DNA of 8,411 nt, taken from positions 1 to 8,411 of the forward strand of contig JBJXGC010000301.1 of the NCBI GenBank assembly GCA_046154545.1, read 5' to 3'. Shown piece after piece: positions 5,399 to 8,411 of this stretch. The position numbers were made by a program, and so were the translations under genes. Numbering within the stretch: position 1 is the stretch's first letter; each line of letters opens with the position of its first letter. The notes beneath the pieces are model-generated. The model was not told where the DNA came from, ran no database searches, and was given only the letters and a program-made list of their open reading frames with translations. Source of the stretch: JBJXGC01 sp046154545 (GTDB taxonomy: Bacteria; Chloroflexota; Dehalococcoidia; Tepidiformales; Tepidiformaceae).

Positions 5399-6169
5399 AT
5401 GAGCTGGACCGAAACAGTCATTGGCGGGCGCACGGCTGTGCGCGTCTGGGAGGCGGGGGTTGGAGCGCCCGTCCTCTACCTCCACGGTTTCGACGGACAC
5501 CCGGGAGAGGCGCCATTCCTCGCTCGCCTGGCGGAGAAGCGGCGAGTGATTGCGCCCGAACACCCCGGCTACGGGGAGTCCGGCGGCGCCGAGGAGAACG
5601 ATGATGTGCTGGCCATGGTGCTGCACTACCGCCAGCTCATCGAGCAGCTCGCCCCGGGGCCGGTGGACGTCGTCGGGCACTCGCTTGGGGGCATGTTTGC
5701 GGCCGAACTGGCGGCGATCTGCCCGCAGGTGGTGCGGCGCCTGGTCCTCGTCTCGCCCTTCGGCCTCTGGCTCGACGCGACCCAGATCCCCGACCCGTTC
5801 AGCCTGAACGAAGAGGCCCTGGCGAAGCTGACCTGGGCCGACCCCGCGCGGCGGCCGTCCGCGAAAACGAACGGAACCGGCAACAGCGTGATCGAAGCCG
5901 CCCTCGCCCGCACGACCAACCTTTCGATGGCCTCACGCTTCCTCTGGCCCATCCCCGACCGGGGGCTCGCCCGCCGGATCGGGATTATCCGGGCGCCCTC
6001 GCTGGTGCTCCGGGGCGAGCAGGACCGCCTCATTCCGGAGGCCTATGGCGGCGCCTTCGCGAGCGCCATCCCCGGGGCGAAGGTGCAGCTCATCCCTGAC
6101 GCCGGCCACTACCCCATGGCCGAACAGCCCCAGGCCTTCCTGGACGCGGTCACGGCCTTCATCGCCTGA
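5399..6169 (+). CDS. Alpha/beta hydrolase, partner of the LLM oxidoreductase
   Basis: This 256-aa protein has the complete alpha/beta hydrolase pattern. LYLHGFDG (27-34) is the oxyanion HG loop, APEHPGYGES (52-61) follows it, and the nucleophile elbow is GHSLGG with Ser95. The acid is Asp209 in LRGEQDRLIP and the catalytic His is His237 in DAGHYPM. The lid region (~125-190) is moderate and helical. Length and order match the meta-cleavage hydrolase/epoxide hydrolase/haloperoxidase-like group, but no substrate can be assigned. It is cytoplasmic, with no signal peptide. AGGGAG (5388-5393) overlaps the LLM stop and gives a 5-nt spacer to the ATG. The close coupling indicates it hydrolyses the product of the upstream monooxygenase, for example a lactone, ester or C-C bond; this is inference. 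Confidence 0.93.
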   Translation: MSWTETVIGGRTAVRVWEAGVGAPVLYLHGFDGHPGEAPFLARLAEKRRVIAPEHPGYGESGGAEENDDVLAMVLHYRQLIEQLAPGPVDVVGHSLGGMFAAELAAICPQVVRRLVLVSPFGLWLDATQIPDPFSLNEEALAKLTWADPARRPSAKTNGTGNSVIEAALARTTNLSMASRFLWPIPDRGLARRIGIIRAPSLVLRGEQDRLIPEAYGGAFASAIPGAKVQLIPDAGHYPMAEQPQAFLDAVTAFIA

Positions 6170-6201
6170 CGGCGTCTCTGTTCCGTCATCGCCGGCGCCT
6201 G

Positions 6202-6207
6202 TACTCT
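6202..6207 (+). promoter_or_regulatory. leuB: Candidate -10 box of leuB (leaderless promoter)
   Basis: TACTCT fits the TAnnnT form of a -10 element. Its last base is 7 nt before the leuB ATG at 6215, which would place the transcription start at or within one base of the start codon. No Shine-Dalgarno sequence exists in the 45-nt gap. Together these point to a leaderless mRNA. No clear -35 box is seen. Confidence 0.4.
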
Positions 6208-6214
6208 TCGCGGC

Positions 6215-7303
6215 ATGACAGCCTTCCGTATCCTCCTCACGCCCGGCGACGGCATCGGGCCCGAAGTTATCGCCGAGGCGATCAAGGTGCTCGGCCGCGT
6301 CGAAAAGCGGTTCAAGCACGAGTTCCAGTTCGACGAAGAGACCATCGGCGGCGCCGCCATCGACAAGTATGGCCAGGCTCTTCGCCCCGAGACGGTCGCG
6401 AAGGCGAAGGCCTCGGATGCCGTCCTCTTCGGCGCCGTGGGCGGCCCCAAGTGGGACGACCCGAAGGCGAAGGTGCGCGCCGAAGACGCCATCCTCGGGA
6501 TGCGCAAGCAGCTCGGCCTGTTCGCCAACCTGCGGCCGGTCAAGGTCCACCCGCTGATGCTCGCCGACAGCACCCTCAAGCCCGAAGTCCTCCAGGGGAC
6601 CGACATGGTCGTCATCCGCGAGCTCACCGGCGGCCTCTACTTCGGGCGCCCGCAGAAGCGCTGGGAGAACGCGCGCGGCCGCCAGGCGGTCGATACCCTG
6701 CGCTACAGCGAGAAGGAGATCAGCCGCATCTGCCACGTCGCCTTCCAGCTCGCCCGCACGCGGCGCAAGAAGGTCACCAGCGTCGATAAGGCGAACGTCC
6801 TCCGCACCGGCCAGCTCTGGCGTGAAGTCGCAACGGAGGTCGGCAAGGAGTACCCGGATGTCGCCCTCGACCACCTGCTGGTGGACGCCGCCGCGATGCA
6901 GCTCCTCCGGCGCCCGGCGAGCTTCGACGTGATGGTCACGGAGAACATGTTCGGTGACATCCTCACCGACGAGGCGGCCATGCTCGCCGGCTCCATGGGC
7001 ATGATGCCGAGCGCGAGCCTCGGCCTCCGGCGCAAGGATGGCACCGGCATCGGCCTCTACGAGCCGATCCACGGCAGCGCCCCCGACATCGCCGGCCAGG
7101 GCAAGGCGAACCCCCTGGCGATGATCCTCAGCTCAGCGATGATGCTGCGCCTCTCCCTCGGCCTCGAAGCGGAAGCGGCCGCGATCGAAGCGGCGGTGGA
7201 TCAGGTGATCGCCGACGGCCTGCGCACCCCCGACATTGCCGGCACCGGCTCGAAGGTCGTGGACACCGTAAAGATGGGCGACGCGGTCGCGGAGCGGCTG
7301 TAG
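6215..7303 (+). CDS. leuB: 3-isopropylmalate dehydrogenase
   Basis: This 362-aa enzyme oxidatively decarboxylates (2R,3S)-3-isopropylmalate to 2-oxoisocaproate using NAD+, the third dedicated step of leucine biosynthesis, in the cytoplasm. The length and all active-site blocks are standard: LLTPGDGIGPEV (7-18), substrate arginines Arg97 (GMRKQL), Arg107 (NLRPVK) and Arg135 (IRELTGG), Tyr142 in GLYFG, and Lys192 (SVDKANVL). The metal-binding aspartates are Asp224 (LLVDAAAMQL) and Asp248/Asp252 (MFGDILTDE). The NAD-binding loop is EPIHGSAPDIAGQGKANP (283-300). IRELTGG with GLYFG favours LeuB over isocitrate or tartrate dehydrogenases. The ATG has no ribosome site and lies just after a TACTCT box, so translation is probably leaderless. 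No other leu gene is within the window, and the flanking genes are hydrolases. Confidence 0.95.
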   Translation: MTAFRILLTPGDGIGPEVIAEAIKVLGRVEKRFKHEFQFDEETIGGAAIDKYGQALRPETVAKAKASDAVLFGAVGGPKWDDPKAKVRAEDAILGMRKQLGLFANLRPVKVHPLMLADSTLKPEVLQGTDMVVIRELTGGLYFGRPQKRWENARGRQAVDTLRYSEKEISRICHVAFQLARTRRKKVTSVDKANVLRTGQLWREVATEVGKEYPDVALDHLLVDAAAMQLLRRPASFDVMVTENMFGDILTDEAAMLAGSMGMMPSASLGLRRKDGTGIGLYEPIHGSAPDIAGQGKANPLAMILSSAMMLRLSLGLEAEAAAIEAAVDQVIADGLRTPDIAGTGSKVVDTVKMGDAVAERL

Positions 7304-7312
7304 CCGCGACCG
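7284..7312 (+). terminator. Strong hairpin at the end of leuB (terminator-like, no T-tract)
   Basis: CGGTCGCGG (7284-7292) is a perfect 9-bp inverted repeat with CCGCGACCG (7304-7312). The 11-nt loop holds the leuB stop codon TAG (7301-7303). An alternative inner pairing GCGGC/GCCGC exists. The hairpin is very GC-rich but no run of T follows, so it may end transcription weakly or protect the 3' end. Confidence 0.45.
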
Positions 7313-7403
7313 TCACGGCCGCTGGCCTGCGCACCAAGGCCGGGCGAATAACCCGCCATCCAGCATCACTTCGTCCGCGCATGACGGGCACGTCCTCACG
7401 TGC

Positions 7404-7410
7404 CATACTT
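7404..7410 (+). promoter_or_regulatory. Candidate promoter of the esterase gene
   Basis: The CATACTT region contains CATACT, which matches four of six bases of TATAAT. ATGACG at 7381-7386 matches four of six of TTGACA at a 17-18 nt spacing. The expected transcription start near 7416 falls before the AAGGAG ribosome site at 7427 and after the GTG at 7400, which argues against that GTG as start codon. Confidence 0.4.
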
Positions 7411-7426
7411 CGCGCCACCAGGAGCG

Positions 7427-7432
7427 AAGGAG
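7427..7432 (+). promoter_or_regulatory. Ribosome binding site preceding an ATC codon
   Basis: AAGGAG is followed after 6 nt by ATC at 7439-7441 in the esterase frame. A second AGGAG lies at 7420-7424. No ATG, GTG or TTG in frame is positioned to use either site. The only in-frame standard start upstream, GTG at 7400, has no ribosome site before it. Confidence 0.6.
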
Positions 7433-7438
7433 CGCCAC

Positions 7439-8263
7439 ATCGACACTGAAACCTGCCCCGTAACCGTCCCCGGTGCGACCGAGCGCATTGTCCAATGCGA
7501 GGCAATTGGCTCGCCCTTCGTGGTCTCCGTGGCGGTGCCGCCGGGCTTCGACCCCGGTGAGGGTGCACCGCTCAAGGTGGTCTACACCCTCAGCGCGAAC
7601 ATGAGCTTCGCCAGCGCCGTGGAGACGGCGCGCCTGGCCGCCTTTGCTCGCGAACTGCCGCCCCTGCTCATCGTGGGCATCGGCTATGACCGGCCGCGCG
7701 TTCCGTATGGGATGGACTTGAGCATGCGCGACTTCACGCCAACCCCGGAGCAGGGCCTCTATCTCCCGGGGGATGACCCCGGCCGCAAGCGCCAGGCGGG
7801 TGGCGCGCACGCCTTCCTTGATTTCATGGAGGGTACGGTGAAGCCACTGGTCGAGCGCGAGTATGGGGCGGACCCGGCGGACGCCACCATCCGGGGCCAT
7901 TCCGTCGGTGGCCTCTTGGGGCTGACCGCGCTCTTTCAGCGGCCGGGCATCTTCCAGCGCTACGTCCTCGGGAGCCCGAGCATCTGGTGGGACCACGGCG
8001 TCGCCCTGAGCTACGAAGCGGAGTACGCGGCGGTAAACACGGATCTCCCGGCGCGCGTCTTCATCTCTGCCGGCGGACTCGAGGAAGAGGGCGACAGCGC
8101 GCCAGCAAAGATGATCACGAACGTCCGGGAGATGGCAAGGCGACTGGAGTCGCGCGGCTACCCGGGGCTGCGCCTCACCAGCCACGTCTTCGAGGGCGAG
8201 ACGCACGCGTCCGTCAACCCTGCCACCGTCAGCCGCGGACTCCGCTCGGTGTTCGCAGAGTAG
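7439..8263 (+). CDS. Alpha/beta hydrolase, enterochelin-esterase/IroE-like (probable ATC start)
   Basis: From the ATC at 7439 the protein is 274 aa; from the GTG at 7400 it would be 287 aa. It resembles the putative esterase family (PF00756; IroE/BesA/Fes C-terminal type). VVYTLSANMSF (47-57) is the strand and oxyanion region, followed by VGIGYDRP (79-86) and MRDFTPTP (96-103). FMEGTVKPLVEREYG (129-143), the nucleophile elbow GHSVGGL (Ser155) and YVLGSPSIWWDHG (175-187) come next. FISAGGLEEEG (208-218) and the C-terminal His256 in GETHASV complete the set. RDFTPT and SPSIWW are typical of trilactone-siderophore esterase relatives, but no siderophore genes are nearby, so the substrate is open. 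There is no signal peptide from either start. The N-terminal 13 residues of the GTG version are encoded across the likely promoter and ribosome site. I am sure of the hydrolase assignment and fairly sure of the later start. Confidence 0.88.
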   Translation: MDTETCPVTVPGATERIVQCEAIGSPFVVSVAVPPGFDPGEGAPLKVVYTLSANMSFASAVETARLAAFARELPPLLIVGIGYDRPRVPYGMDLSMRDFTPTPEQGLYLPGDDPGRKRQAGGAHAFLDFMEGTVKPLVEREYGADPADATIRGHSVGGLLGLTALFQRPGIFQRYVLGSPSIWWDHGVALSYEAEYAAVNTDLPARVFISAGGLEEEGDSAPAKMITNVREMARRLESRGYPGLRLTSHVFEGETHASVNPATVSRGLRSVFAE

Positions 8264-8269
8264 AGCCGG

Positions 8270-8275
8270 TACTAT
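8270..8275 (+). promoter_or_regulatory. Candidate -10 box of the last hydrolase gene
   Basis: TACTAT matches four of six bases of TATAAT, with TA first and T last. It would start transcription near 8282, upstream of the CGGAG ribosome site (8291-8295) and the ATG at 8305. No -35 box is obvious. Confidence 0.35.
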
Positions 8276-8304
8276 GCCCCAATCACTGCCCGGAGTTACC
8301 ACCC

Positions 8305-8411
8305 ATGCACCCAATCGCTCGCGACCAGTACATCACCGTAAACGGCCAGCGCCTGCACTACCTCGACTGGGGCGGCTCCGCCAGTAACGTGCTCCTCCTG
8401 CTCCACGGCCT
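8305..8411 (+). CDS. Alpha/beta hydrolase, N-terminal fragment (runs off the window)
   Basis: The ATG at 8305 is preceded by CGGAG with a 9-nt spacer. The 35 visible codons read MHPIARDQYITVNGQRLHYLDWG, then a short Gly/Ser turn, and LLLLHGL. The 'V-x-G-x-x-L-H-Y-x-D-W-G' strand pair followed by LLLLHG is the standard beginning of alpha/beta hydrolases: the hairpin strands and then the oxyanion HG. The nucleophile, acid and His lie beyond the window, so completeness and subfamily cannot be judged. The gene is the third hydrolase of this fold within 3 kb and is on the same strand as the esterase, 41 nt after its stop. Confidence 0.8.
   Translation, partial: MHPIARDQYITVNGQRLHYLDWGGSASNVLLLLHG

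Noticed and set aside
5933..7072. Minus-strand open frame (379 aa) opposite leuB
   Set aside because: Asp/Glu/Ala/Gly/Leu-rich antisense of a highly conserved enzyme gene. Long antisense frames are common opposite GC-biased codons.
7313..8314. Minus-strand open frame (333 aa) opposite the esterase
   Set aside because: No recognisable motif, and it covers the esterase on the other strand, which has a full catalytic set.

Overview
This is a high-GC bacterial window with short intergenic gaps and almost all coding on the + strand. It carries ten supportable coding regions (two cut by the window edges) and no RNA genes, CRISPR arrays, insertion sequences or prophage core genes. The gene style suggests a free-living Chloroflexota-like or similar high-GC environmental bacterium: a flavin-dependent luciferase-family monooxygenase, several alpha/beta hydrolases, a stand-alone leuB and TACT-type -10 boxes. 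That assignment is a weak inference; nothing in the window is a firm taxonomic marker.

Bases 1-3624 form one co-directional block. It starts with the C-terminal 503 residues of a large, Asn/Thr/Ser/Gly-rich parallel beta-helix repeat protein. Three tandem genes for small phage-tail-collar-domain proteins (166, 167 and 174 aa) follow, each with a strong Shine-Dalgarno sequence, and then a GNAT acetyltransferase that appears translationally coupled to the third. A 98-aa gene that I recognise as DUF6916-like sits tail to tail with the GNAT gene on the - strand (3617-3913). I regard bases 1-3913 as a non-phage cassette: repeat-rich surface or secreted protein, three collar proteins, acetyltransferase and DUF6916. 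Its biological role is not established as far as I know. It is the best candidate here for an undescribed system, possibly a cell-surface fibre whose tip is built from three paralogous collar subunits.

Bases 3914-4135 are a divergent gap. Bases 4136-6169 form a two-gene operon: a long (417 aa) LLM-class flavin-dependent oxidoreductase and an alpha/beta hydrolase 9 nt downstream. This looks like a catabolic pair in which the monooxygenase opens or oxygenates a substrate and the hydrolase processes the product; the substrate is unknown.

Bases 6215-8411 hold three genes that each seem to have their own promoter. They are leuB (3-isopropylmalate dehydrogenase, leucine biosynthesis, probably on a leaderless mRNA), an enterochelin-esterase-like alpha/beta hydrolase whose best-supported start is an unusual ATC codon, and the first 35 codons of another alpha/beta hydrolase running off the right edge.
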